From Protaetiibacter larvae (GTDB lineage Bacteria; Actinomycetota; Actinomycetes; Actinomycetales; Microbacteriaceae): 64,000 bases of DNA. Positions 17,185 through 25,293 of this stretch are shown here, in pieces. The stretch spans positions 186,001 to 250,000 of the forward strand of contig NZ_CP043504.1 in the NCBI RefSeq assembly GCF_008365275.1, written 5' to 3'. The translations under genes and the position numbers were made by a program. The notes beneath the pieces were generated by a model, which did not search any database, was not told the origin of the DNA, and saw nothing but the letters and a program-made list of their open reading frames with translations. Numbering within the stretch: position 1 is the first letter of the stretch; each line of letters starts with the position of its first letter.

Positions 17185-19749
17185 ATGCCCGCTCAAGGAT
17201 CCTCGGCTAGGAGTCTGCTCGGGGCCGGTCTCGGCCTCGTCGGCTTCAGTGCCATCGCCGGCCTCCTGGTCACCGTCATGGTCGCGCCCGCGATCGCCGT
17301 CACCGGTATGACGGCCAACAACTCGCTCAACGTCTTCCAAGAGCTTCCCGACTACATCGAGATCTCCCAGCAGCACCAGCGCAACACCTTCGTGGCGATC
17401 GCGTCGGACGGCACCGAGATCCCGATCGCCGAGGTCTTCGACCAGAACCGCGAAGAGGTGTCGCTCGACGCCATCGACGATGACCTCAAGTGGGCGGCCA
17501 TCGACGGCGAGGACCGCCGCTTCTACGAGCACGGCGGGGTGGATGTGCCGTCACTCGTGCGCGCCGCCATCGGTCAGGCCACCAAGACGAGCACCTCGGG
17601 CGCCTCGACCCTCTCGATGCAGCTCGTGCGCAACCTGCTCGTGCTGAAGGCCGCCAACACGCCGCTCACCGACGACTACACCGAGGACCAGCGCGACGCC
17701 GACGTCGCCGCGGCCACCGAGCCTGACCTCAACCGCAAGATCAAAGAGATGAAGCTCGCGATCGGCCTGGAGAAGAAGTACACCAAGGACGAGATCCTCG
17801 CGGGCTACCTCAACATCGTGCTCATGGGCGGCACCACCTACGGCGTCGAGGCCGGTGCGCAGCGCTACTTCGGCGTGTCGGCGAAGGATGTCACCCCCGC
17901 GCAGGCCGCGAGCCTCATCGCGATCGTGCAGAACCCGAGCCACAACGGCCTCAACAACCCCGAGAACTTCGCGGACAACAAGGAGCGCCGCGACATCATC
18001 CTCGGCTGGATGTACGAGCAGAAGCACCTCACGAAGGCCGAGTACCAGGAGGCGCTCGCCACCCCGGTCGACGAGACCACGGTCAGCTCCAACGCCCCGC
18101 GCAGCGGGTGCGCCTCGGCCCCGGTCGAGTACCGCTTCCCCTGCGACTACGCGCTCAAGAGCATCCTGAACGGCGAGGTGCCCTCGCTCGGCACGACCAA
18201 GGACGAACAGCTGGCCACCTGGAAGCAGGGCGGCCTCAAGGTCGTGCTGACCATCCAGCCGAACCTGCAGGGCGAGGCCACCGCGCTCGCCGGCCAGTAC
18301 GCACCGGCCACCGAGACGCGCTTTCAGCTGGGTGCCGCCATCGACACCGTGCAGGTGGGCACCGGCCGCATCCTCGTGATGGCGCAGAACAAGACCTTCG
18401 ACGACACCGGTGCGGGCGACGCAACCACCACGGCCGTGAATCTCGGCGCCGACCAGCGCCACGGCGGCGGCAGCGGATTCCAGCCCGGGTCGACCTACAA
18501 GCCCTACACCCTGCTGTCGTTCCTGGCGGCCGGCCACGGCATCAACGAGTCGTTCGACGCCGGCAAGCTCGAGCTGCCTGCCGGCGCCTTCACGGACTGC
18601 AACGGCGAACAGGACAAGGCCAAGTACCGCAACGACCAGAACGAGAAGGGCTCGTACACGGTCGCGCGCGGCACCGCATGGTCCGTGAACTCGGTCTTCA
18701 TGCAGATGGCGACCGAGGTCGACCAGTGCTCCACGAAGGAGATCGCCCGCTCGATCGGCGTGCACCGCGGTGACGGCAACCCCGACGGCTCCGACCTGCA
18801 CACCCGCCCCTCCTGCGTGATCGGCGGCTGCGAGAACAACATCGCTCCCCTCACCCAGGCGGCCGCGTATGCGGCGATCGCCAACCAGGGCGTGTACTGC
18901 AAGCCGATCATCATCGACCACATCTACGACAGCTCCGGCACCGACATCGGCGGACAGCCGCAGGAGTGCGGGCCCTCGCTCGTGGCCGCCAACGTGGCCA
19001 ACACGGCCGCCTACGCGATGGCGGGCGTCATGACCGGGACAGCCGCCGCCTCCAACCCGAAGGACGGCACGCCCTACATCGGCAAGACGGGCACCACCGA
19101 CGAGTCGTGGCACACCTGGATGGTCGGCAGCTCGACCGCTGCGTCGACCGCCGTGTGGGTGGGCAACATCTCCGGCAAGCAGCAGCTGCGCCGCATCAGC
19201 GTCAACGGCATCAACGCAGCCGTGCTCCGCCACCGCATCTTCCTGCCGCTCGCGAAGTCGATCGACGCGATCCTCCCCGGCTCGGCCTTCCAGCCGCCGG
19301 ACCCGGCGCTGCTCACCGGCACCCCGGTGTTCGTGCCCGACGGCCTCGTCGGCATGACCCCCGAGCAGGCGAAGGCGGCCATCGAGCTCGCGAAGCTCAG
19401 CTATGAGGACGGCGGCCAGATGGACTCCGACCTGCCGATCGGCACGGTCGTCGCCACCGACCCCGCGCCCGGCGCATCGGTGCCGAAGGGCACCACCGTG
19501 AAGGTGTTCACGAGCAACGGGCAGTCCGCGGCGATCCCGGACGTGGTGAGCGCCCACCAGAGCTACAACAGCGCGAAGAACCAGTTGCAGGCGGCGGGCT
19601 TCACGAACGTGCCCCCGGCGGGTTGCGAAGTCGGCCTGCCGACGGATCCCGACCTCAACACCGTGGTCGCACAGGATCCGGCAGCAGGCTCCGTGCTCAA
19701 CAAGAACACGGCCATCGTCCTCACGGTGCGAAAGCTCAGCTGCCCGTGA
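17185..19749 (+). CDS. Bifunctional class A penicillin-binding protein with two PASTA domains
   Basis: 854 residues from ATG 17185. A -10 like TACCCT (17172-17177) ends 7 bases before the start and there is no clear ribosome-binding site, so the message may be leaderless; the longer frame to 17089 is unlikely. One signal-anchor helix at about 12-40, then the GT51 transglycosylase with EDRRFYEHGG (E109) and TLSMQLVRNLL, the transpeptidase with SxxK (S436-K439 in PGSTYK), SVN near 503 and KTG (634-636), and two C-terminal PASTA repeats (about 715-785 and 785-854). It polymerises and cross-links peptidoglycan. The layout and the metallophosphoesterase next door match ponA2 of mycobacteria. Confidence 0.96.
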   Translation: MPAQGSSARSLLGAGLGLVGFSAIAGLLVTVMVAPAIAVTGMTANNSLNVFQELPDYIEISQQHQRNTFVAIASDGTEIPIAEVFDQNREEVSLDAIDDDLKWAAIDGEDRRFYEHGGVDVPSLVRAAIGQATKTSTSGASTLSMQLVRNLLVLKAANTPLTDDYTEDQRDADVAAATEPDLNRKIKEMKLAIGLEKKYTKDEILAGYLNIVLMGGTTYGVEAGAQRYFGVSAKDVTPAQAASLIAIVQNPSHNGLNNPENFADNKERRDIILGWMYEQKHLTKAEYQEALATPVDETTVSSNAPRSGCASAPVEYRFPCDYALKSILNGEVPSLGTTKDEQLATWKQGGLKVVLTIQPNLQGEATALAGQYAPATETRFQLGAAIDTVQVGTGRILVMAQNKTFDDTGAGDATTTAVNLGADQRHGGGSGFQPGSTYKPYTLLSFLAAGHGINESFDAGKLELPAGAFTDCNGEQDKAKYRNDQNEKGSYTVARGTAWSVNSVFMQMATEVDQCSTKEIARSIGVHRGDGNPDGSDLHTRPSCVIGGCENNIAPLTQAAAYAAIANQGVYCKPIIIDHIYDSSGTDIGGQPQECGPSLVAANVANTAAYAMAGVMTGTAAASNPKDGTPYIGKTGTTDESWHTWMVGSSTAASTAVWVGNISGKQQLRRISVNGINAAVLRHRIFLPLAKSIDAILPGSAFQPPDPALLTGTPVFVPDGLVGMTPEQAKAAIELAKLSYEDGGQMDSDLPIGTVVATDPAPGASVPKGTTVKVFTSNGQSAAIPDVVSAHQSYNSAKNQLQAAGFTNVPPAGCEVGLPTDPDLNTVVAQDPAAGSVLNKNTAIVLTVRKLSCP

Positions 19750-20708
19750 GCCCCGCAGGACGCGTGGTCGCCGGCGCGCTCGGTGCGGCGGCGACCACGG
19801 GTCTTGCCGCCCTCGCCTGGGGGGTGCTCGTGGAGCGCAACCGGTTCACGGTGCGCCACGAGACGCTCGCCGTGCTCGAACCGGACGCCCGGCCGATCAC
19901 GATCCTGCACCTGAGCGACCTGCACATGGCGCCCTGGCAGCGCGCGAAGCAGGACTTCGTGCGGTCGCTCGCCGTGTACGAGCCCGACCTCGTGATCGAC
20001 ACGGGCGACAACCTCGGCCACGCCGAGGGACTGGCGGGCATCCGTCGCGCGCTCGAGCCCTTCGCGGGCGTGGCCGGGGTGTTCGTGCACGGCTCGAACG
20101 ACTACTACGGCCCCGTGCTCAAGAACCCCTTCGGCTACTTCAGCGACCGCGCACGCCGCTCCGGGGAACGCGCCGAACGGCTCGACACCGACGCACTCGA
20201 CTCCTACCTCGGTGAGGAGCTCGGCTGGCACGACCTCAACAACGCGGTTCGCGCGATCGAGCTCAAGGGCACCCGCCTCGAGTTCCTCGGCACGGCGGAT
20301 GCGCACCGCAACTGGGATCGACTCGGCGAACTGCCCGGCGCGATCGAGCAGTTGCGCGAGAACGTCGAATGGTCGACGCCCGGTCCCCGGCAGGTGCTCA
20401 CGCTCGGGGTCACCCACGCGCCCTACCAGCGCGTGCTCGACGCCTTCGTGAGCCAGGATGCCGACCTCATCCTCGCGGGCCACACCCACGGCGGCCAGGT
20501 GCGCATCCCGGGCCGCCCGGCGCTCGTCACCAACTGCGACATCCCGCACGCCCAGGCGCAGGGCCTCAGCGTGTGGCGCACCGGCACGAAGAGCGCCTTC
20601 CTGGAGGTGTCGGCAGGGCTCGGCACCTCGATCTACGCGCCCGTGCGGTTCGCGTGCCCACCCGAGGCGGTCGTGCTGACCCTCACCCCGGTGCCGCTGC
20701 CCGCCTGA
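19746..20708 (+). CDS. Membrane-anchored calcineurin-like metallophosphoesterase
   Basis: 320 residues from GTG 19746, overlapping the PBP stop (GTGA). A hydrophobic N-terminal segment (VVAGALGAAATTGLAALAWGVL) anchors it. Metal-binding motifs: HLSDLHM, DTGDN, GSNDYYG (the GNHD box with Ser replacing Asn's neighbour), THAPYQRV and GHTHGGQ. YkuE-like relatives act outside or on the membrane face; the natural substrate is unknown. Overlap and conserved adjacency with class A PBPs suggest a cell-envelope role. Confidence 0.88.
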   Translation: MSPAGRVVAGALGAAATTGLAALAWGVLVERNRFTVRHETLAVLEPDARPITILHLSDLHMAPWQRAKQDFVRSLAVYEPDLVIDTGDNLGHAEGLAGIRRALEPFAGVAGVFVHGSNDYYGPVLKNPFGYFSDRARRSGERAERLDTDALDSYLGEELGWHDLNNAVRAIELKGTRLEFLGTADAHRNWDRLGELPGAIEQLRENVEWSTPGPRQVLTLGVTHAPYQRVLDAFVSQDADLILAGHTHGGQVRIPGRPALVTNCDIPHAQAQGLSVWRTGTKSAFLEVSAGLGTSIYAPVRFACPPEAVVLTLTPVPLPA

Positions 20709-20714
20709 CACGCG

Positions 20715-20740
20715 TGAGGGCCGCCCGAAGGCGGCCCTCA
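20715..20740. terminator. Hairpin terminator between metallophosphoesterase and tRNA-Pro
   Basis: TGAGGGCCGCC (20715-20725), tetraloop CGAA and GGCGGCCCTCA (20730-20740) form a perfect 11-bp stem. It lies 6 bases after the + strand gene and directly before the 3' end of the - strand tRNA, so it can serve both. The core GGCCGCCCGAAGG(G)CGGCC recurs at 35318-35354. Confidence 0.85.
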
Positions 20741-20746
20741 CACTGG

Positions 20747-20820
20747 TCGGGGTAACAGGATTTGAACCTGCGGCCTCGTCGTCCCGAACGACGCGCGCTA
20801 CCAAGCTGCGCCATACCCCG
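20747..20820 (-). tRNA. tRNA-Pro (anticodon CGG)
   Basis: 74 bases. Acceptor CGGGGTA pairs with TACCCCG; the T-loop is GGTTCAAATCC; anticodon stem CGTCG/CGACG encloses TTCGGGA, anticodon CGG for CCG codons. Confidence 0.97.
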
Positions 20821-20875
20821 CTGCTGCCATCGGCAACCTGTCAAGGATACCCGATCCGCGGCGGGCTCCGCGTCA

Positions 20876-20935
20876 TGGTGCGGTTTCGGCTGGGTGGCAC
20901 CGGCGAAGCCGCGCCACCCAGCCGAAACCGCACCA
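20876..20935. repeat. Palindrome, family A, copy 2 (inverted relative to copy 1)
   Basis: Perfect 23-base arms (20876-20898 and 20913-20935) with the 14-base loop ACCGGCGAAGCCGC, the exact reverse complement of the copy 1 loop. Compared with copy 1 the arms carry paired substitutions (GGATGGC/GCCATCC becomes GGGTGGC/GCCACCC). It ends 1 base before the tdk stop codon and lies between tdk and tRNA-Pro, both on the minus strand. Confidence 0.85.
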
Positions 20936-20936
20936 C

Positions 20937-21599
20937 TCACGTGAAGTCGGCGTCGGGTTCCGTGCGGTAGCTGAAGTCGAGCCGGGGACGCCAGCCGCGG
21001 TTGAGCACCCCGCCCGACTCCTCCAGGTAGCAGGCGCCGCACAGCGACTCGTAGGTGACGTCCTCGCCGTCGATCGCCACCTGGTCGCCGTCGAAGATGA
21101 AGCGGTCGCCGATCTTGCGCGCGTTGAACACGGCCTTGCGCCCGCAGCGGCAGATGGTCTTCAGCTCCTCGAGGGAGTGGGCGATCTCGAGCAGTCGGCG
21201 GCTGCCGGGAAACGCGACCGTCTGGAAGTCGGTGCGGATGCCGTACGCCAGCACCGGGATGTCGAGCTGGATCGCGATCCGCAGCAGGTCGTCGACCTGC
21301 CCCTCGGTGAGGAACTGCGCCTCGTCCACCAGCAGGCACGAGACGTCGCCGCCCTCCGCAGCCACTCGTGCGCGCTCCTGGTGGAAGCGCGCCAGCAGAT
21401 CCTCGTTCGAGGCGACCGTGAAGTCGGCCCGCCGCACCACGCCGAGACGCGACACGATCGCGTCGTCGCCCTTCGAGTCGATCGCGGGCTTCGCGAGCAA
21501 CACGCGGTGCCCGCGCTCCTCGTAGTTGTAGGCGGCCTGCAGCAGCGCGGTGCTCTTGCCGGAGTTCATCGCTCCGTAACGGAAGTACAGCTTCGCCAC
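20937..21599 (-). CDS. tdk: Thymidine kinase
   Basis: 220 residues from GTG 21599, sharing one base with the stop of the upstream regulator gene. P-loop GAMNSGKST at about 9-17, LLVDEAQFLTEGQVDDL, the lasso-type YGIRTDFQ and a structural zinc site (ICRCGRK and LCGACY) identify type II thymidine kinase, which phosphorylates thymidine in the salvage pathway. The tmk product (6536-7159) carries out the next step. The tail ends two bases past a palindromic repeat. Confidence 0.96.
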   Translation of the reverse strand: MAKLYFRYGAMNSGKSTALLQAAYNYEERGHRVLLAKPAIDSKGDDAIVSRLGVVRRADFTVASNEDLLARFHQERARVAAEGGDVSCLLVDEAQFLTEGQVDDLLRIAIQLDIPVLAYGIRTDFQTVAFPGSRRLLEIAHSLEELKTICRCGRKAVFNARKIGDRFIFDGDQVAIDGEDVTYESLCGACYLEESGGVLNRGWRPRLDFSYRTEPDADFT

Positions 21600-22285
21600 T
21601 ACTCGAGGTATCCGTCCTCGGCTGCGCGCCGGATCAGTTCCGCCTTCTTGCCGGCGGGTCGCCCCACCTTCGCGTACTTCTCGCGCACCCGCCGCAGGTA
21701 GGTCTTGGCCGTCTCGTACTGCACGTTCATCTCCTCGGCGACGGCGACCGTGCTGTAACCGGAGACGTACAACCGGAACGCCTCCTCCTCGCCCGGGCTG
21801 AGCTTGGGCTTCACCTGCTGCAGAGGTGGGGCGGCGCTGGCGCTGCGCTCGACAGCGGTGTCGTCGAGCGCCTCGATCCCCATGACGCGCCGAGCCGCGG
21901 CCATGACCGCGTTCATCGGAAGGGCCTTCGCGAGGAAGTCGGATGCGCCGGCCGCAAGCGCCCGCTCGCGGGCCTCGCGAGTGTCGAGGCTCGACAGCAC
22001 GATCACCTTGGCGCCCGCCGCGCGGCAGGTGCGCACGCGCGCCTCGATCGAGATCGCCTCCTTGAGCTGGAAGTCGATGAACACGAGATCGGTGGGGAAC
22101 GCCTCGCTCTGCACGAGCTCCAGCCAGTTCGCCGCACCCAGCACGACCTCGAAGTCGGGGGCGTTGTGGTTGATCCAGGTGCTCAGGGTGTCGAGCAGCA
22201 CCTCATGGTCGTCGAGGATCGCGAGCCGCACCACGGCACCCCCGGCGTCACCGCGCACCGAGGCGGCACTGAGGGTCGGGTTCAT
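21599..22285 (-). CDS. LuxR/NarL-type response regulator without an adjacent sensor kinase
   Basis: 228 residues from ATG 22285 (MNPTLSAASV); the longer frame to 22312 is less likely. Receiver domain: acidic LDDHEV, phospho-acceptor Asp in LVFIDFQLKEA, Ser in IVLSSLD and Lys in FLAKALP. The C-terminal LuxR-type helix-turn-helix (LSPGEEEAFRLYVSGYSTVAVAEEMNVQYETAKTYLRRVREKYAKVGR) binds DNA. There is no histidine kinase gene nearby, so it is an orphan regulator. It is followed by tdk with a one-base overlap, an odd pairing. Its targets are unknown. Confidence 0.86.
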   Translation of the reverse strand: MNPTLSAASVRGDAGGAVVRLAILDDHEVLLDTLSTWINHNAPDFEVVLGAANWLELVQSEAFPTDLVFIDFQLKEAISIEARVRTCRAAGAKVIVLSSLDTREARERALAAGASDFLAKALPMNAVMAAARRVMGIEALDDTAVERSASAAPPLQQVKPKLSPGEEEAFRLYVSGYSTVAVAEEMNVQYETAKTYLRRVREKYAKVGRPAGKKAELIRRAAEDGYLE

Positions 22286-22360
22286 GGCCTCGAGCCTACC
22301 GCTGTACCCCACCCGATGAGGCCCGCGGCCCGGCCCGGAGGGGCGCCTCGGGCGTCCGCC

Positions 22361-23419
22361 TCAGAAGAGAGTCGGCTGCAGGGCGGATGCCGCGGCGGGG
22401 CTCAACTCCGCGGCGAGCGAGGCGACCTCGGTGGAGGACGGCGCGCCCGTCGCCGCATCCACGCGCGGGCGGTCCAGCCCGTAGCGGCGCAGCAGGGGTC
22501 GGATGCGCGCCGCGAGCTGCCGGCGATACTCCTTCGGCGCGTAGGCGCCCGCACCGTACAGCTCGCGGTAGCGCGGCGCGAGCTCGGGATGCTCGCGCAC
22601 GAGCCACGCCGCGAACCACTCCTTCGCGCCCGGCCGCAGGTGCAGCGCGCTGTAGGCGACGCTCGAGGCGCCGGCCTCGGCGATCCGCTCGAGCGCACGC
22701 TCGAGCTCGGCCCGCGAGTCGGTCAGGTACGGCAGCACGGGCATGAGGAACACCGCGCACGGCAGCCCCGCATCCCGCACCGCGCGCACCGTGGCGAGCC
22801 GTGCAGCGGTGCTGGGGGCGCCGGGCTCGATCGAGCGCTGCAGCTCGTCGTCGTACACGGCGATCGACATCGCCGTCTCGACCGGAACCCGCTCGGCGGC
22901 CGCCTGCAGCAGGGGGATGTCGCGGCGCAGCAGGGTGCCCTTGGTGAGGATGCTGAGCGGGGTGCCCGAGGCGGCGAGCGCCGCGATCACCCCCGGCATG
23001 AGCCGATAGCGGCCCTCCGCCCGCTGGTAGGGGTCGGTGTTGGTGCCCAGGGCCACGTTCGGCCGCAGCCATCCGGGGCGGGCGAGCTCGCGCTCGAGCA
23101 CCTCCACGAGGTTGACCTTCACCACGATCTGCGTGTCGAAATCGTGTCCGGCGTCGAAGTCGAGGTACTCGTGCGTCTTGCGGGCGAAGCAGAAGACGCA
23201 CTGGTGGCTGCAGCCGCGGTAGGGGTTGATGGTCCAGCCGAAGGGGAGCGCCTTCGACGACCCGGGAACATGGTTGAGCGCGGACTTCGCGAGCACCTCA
23301 TGGAAGGTGAGGCCCGCGAACTCGGGCGTCTGCACGGTGCGCACGAGGTTATTGAGTCGAGCCAGTCCCGGCAGGGCGTCGTCGCGCTCGACGCCCAGCT
23401 CCTGCCCGCTCCACCGCAT
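22361..23419 (-). CDS. Rv2578c-family radical SAM protein
   Basis: 352 residues from ATG 23419, with an in-frame GTG two codons earlier (23425). The radical-SAM cluster motif CSHQCVFC is in INPYRGCSHQCVFCFARKTH (about 70-80), and the conserved GTNTDPYQ motif follows; together they match the Rv2578c / SplB-like family. The reaction is not known; homology to spore photoproduct lyase suggests DNA or nucleic acid repair. A perfect LexA box just upstream supports induction by DNA damage, as reported for the mycobacterial homologue. Confidence 0.9.
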   Translation of the reverse strand: MRWSGQELGVERDDALPGLARLNNLVRTVQTPEFAGLTFHEVLAKSALNHVPGSSKALPFGWTINPYRGCSHQCVFCFARKTHEYLDFDAGHDFDTQIVVKVNLVEVLERELARPGWLRPNVALGTNTDPYQRAEGRYRLMPGVIAALAASGTPLSILTKGTLLRRDIPLLQAAAERVPVETAMSIAVYDDELQRSIEPGAPSTAARLATVRAVRDAGLPCAVFLMPVLPYLTDSRAELERALERIAEAGASSVAYSALHLRPGAKEWFAAWLVREHPELAPRYRELYGAGAYAPKEYRRQLAARIRPLLRRYGLDRPRVDAATGAPSSTEVASLAAELSPAAASALQPTLF

Positions 23420-23427
23420 CCACACAT

Positions 23428-23443
23428 TCGAACACGCGTTCGA
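23428..23443 (-). promoter_or_regulatory. LexA-binding SOS box of the radical SAM gene
   Basis: TCGAACACGCGTTCGA is a perfect match to the actinobacterial SOS consensus TCGAAC-N4-GTTCGA. It is centred about 16 bases upstream of the ATG at 23419. The reverse side is the 3' end of the ABC-F gene (23451), which is on the same strand, so the box serves only the radical SAM gene. Confidence 0.88.
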
Positions 23444-23450
23444 CCCCGAG

Positions 23451-25109
23451 TCAACCGTGACTCTCCCTCACGCTGCAGCGTTGGGCAGACGGGCGGAGGG
23501 CGAGCTCGGGTCCGGACCAGCGGCGACGCAGCCAGCGGTCGTGACTGGCCACCACGACCGCGCCCGGGTAGCCGCCGAGCGCGTCCTCGAGTTCGGAAGC
23601 CAAGGCGAGCGAGAGGTGGTTGGTGGGCTCGTCCAACAGGAACAGATGCGGCGGTCGCGCGATGATGAGGGCGAGGGCGGTGCGCCGCTGCTGACCCACC
23701 GAGAGCCTCCCGACGGGACGATCGAGATCGCGTTCGGCGAGCAGGCCGAGGCCCGCGAGCGGCAGCTCGGCGGCCCGCCGCTCGCCCAGCGTCCGCTCGT
23801 AGAGCTCGCGAGGCGTCCGTGCCGGTTCCTGCCAGCGCACATCCTGGTCGAGCACCGCCACCCGCAACCCCTTGCGGCGCGACACCCGGCCGGCATCCGG
23901 GGCCACCCGCCCCGCCAGCACCGACAACAGGGTCGACTTGCCGACCCCGTTCGGCCCCGTGACGAGCAGCCGCGCGTCCGGGGCGAGCTCGAGCGCATCG
24001 AGCGCCAGACGACCGTCGACGCGCGCGCCCTCCACCGCCACGAGCGGCTCGTCGCCCTCCAGCAGGTGCGAGCCGGCGGGGATGCCCGCGAAGCTCAGCA
24101 GGGTCGGCGGCTCCCCGACCCGCGCCTCGCGCAGTCCCTCCAGCCGCCCGGCGGCGTTGCGGACCCGGCGCGCCACCTGCTGCTGGTGGTGGTCGGCACG
24201 GAAGTCGTATCCCATCTTCTCGTTGTCGCGGCGGGCGCGGCCCGGCGCCAGTCGCCGCGCGGTCACCGCGACGGCGTGCTCGAGCTCGGCGAGCTCCTGC
24301 TCCTCCTCGGCGAACCGCGCCTCCCAGCGCGCCCGCTCGGCGGCCTTCGCCGCGAGGTAGTCGCTGTAGCCGCCGCCGTAGCGGGTGACGCCGTCGGAGG
24401 CTGCCGGGTCGATGTCGACGAGCCCCGTCGCCACCTCGTCGAGGAAGGCACGATCGTGGCTCGCGAACAGCACCGGCCCGCGCCAGGTGCGCAACCGCCC
24501 GACAAGGAAGCCGACGGCGGCATCGTCGAGATGGTTGGTCGGCTCGTCGAGCAGCAGCGCCTCCGGTCGGGCCAGCAGCAGCGCGGCGAGCGCGAAGCGA
24601 CTGCGCTGCCCGCCCGACACCTCGCCGATCGGGCGCTCGAGCGGGATGCCCGCCACCCCGAGCCCGTCGAGGATCTCGTCGCGCCGGCCGTCGAGCGTCC
24701 ACAGCTCGGCACGCTCGGCGGCGTCCAGCAGGGCGGCATAGCGGTCCGCCGCATCCGGAGCGTCGCCCGACAGCGCCGCGGCGGCCTCGTCGAGCTCGCG
24801 CTCGAGCCGCCGCAGCGTCCCCAGCTCGGCCTCCAGGATCGCGGACACCGGATGCGCGGGATCGGCGGCCACCTCCTGCCGCAGCAGGCCCGTGGCGACC
24901 GGCCGCTCGACGCGGCCGGCATCCGGTTCGAGCTCCCCCGCGAGCACGCCGAGCAGCGTCGACTTGCCGGCACCGTTCTCGCCGAGCAGCCCCACGCGCT
25001 GCCCGGGCGAGACGGTCAGAGAGAGGTCGGTGAGTACGCGGCGCTCGCCGAAGGACACGCTGACGCCGTCGGCGCGCAGCACAGAAGAAGGGATGAAGGG
25101 GTGTCGCAC
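23451..25109 (-). CDS. ABC-F protein (ribosome-protection/translation-factor type ATPase)
   Basis: 552 residues from GTG 25109. It has two nucleotide-binding domains and no membrane segment. First: Walker A GENGAGKST (43-51), signature VSGGQRSRFALAALLL, Walker B LLLDEPTNHLD. Second: GPNGVGKST (near 350), LSVGQQRRTALALIIARP and LFLLDEPTNHLSL. The domains are joined by a charged linker with an ARRDNEKMGYDFRADHHQQQVARRVRNA region. ABC-F proteins bind the ribosome and either restore translation or displace antibiotics such as macrolides, lincosamides and streptogramins; the linker tip determines the specificity and cannot be read here. A long leader with a stem-loop suggests attenuation control. 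Confidence 0.9.
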   Translation of the reverse strand: MRHPFIPSSVLRADGVSVSFGERRVLTDLSLTVSPGQRVGLLGENGAGKSTLLGVLAGELEPDAGRVERPVATGLLRQEVAADPAHPVSAILEAELGTLRRLERELDEAAAALSGDAPDAADRYAALLDAAERAELWTLDGRRDEILDGLGVAGIPLERPIGEVSGGQRSRFALAALLLARPEALLLDEPTNHLDDAAVGFLVGRLRTWRGPVLFASHDRAFLDEVATGLVDIDPAASDGVTRYGGGYSDYLAAKAAERARWEARFAEEEQELAELEHAVAVTARRLAPGRARRDNEKMGYDFRADHHQQQVARRVRNAAGRLEGLREARVGEPPTLLSFAGIPAGSHLLEGDEPLVAVEGARVDGRLALDALELAPDARLLVTGPNGVGKSTLLSVLAGRVAPDAGRVSRRKGLRVAVLDQDVRWQEPARTPRELYERTLGERRAAELPLAGLGLLAERDLDRPVGRLSVGQQRRTALALIIARPPHLFLLDEPTNHLSLALASELEDALGGYPGAVVVASHDRWLRRRWSGPELALRPSAQRCSVRESHG

Positions 25110-25131
25110 GAAAGCTGCTCCGAGCACTCGA

Positions 25132-25150
25132 CCCTCGACACGTTCGAGGG
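25132..25150 (-). promoter_or_regulatory. Hairpin in the ABC-F leader
   Basis: In the leader transcript the 7-base arms CCCTCGA and TCGAGGG pair around a 5-base loop, 22 bases upstream of the GTG. Together with a tiny GTG-AAG-CTG-TAG reading frame near the proposed transcript start, it resembles leader-controlled ABC-F resistance genes. The pairing is observed; attenuation is inference. Confidence 0.4.
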
Positions 25151-25216
25151 GAGCGGACCCCGCCGGGCGTGGCCTCGGGCGCGGGGATGGTCGGAGCTAC
25201 AGCTTCACGGGGGTCG

Positions 25217-25246
25217 AGGCTACGTGTGTCTCCCCCGGCCTGTCAA
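25217..25246 (-). promoter_or_regulatory. Sigma-A-type promoter of the ABC-F gene
   Basis: On the minus strand TTGACA (complement 25241-25246) is followed, after 18 bases, by TAGCCT (25217-25222). This is a near-consensus vegetative promoter giving a leader of about 100 bases. It lies between the mqo stop and the ABC-F gene. Confidence 0.75.
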
Positions 25247-25293
25247 ACGCTGCAGCCGTGTTCACACGCGCTGCACAGCTAGGCGGGGCGCGC

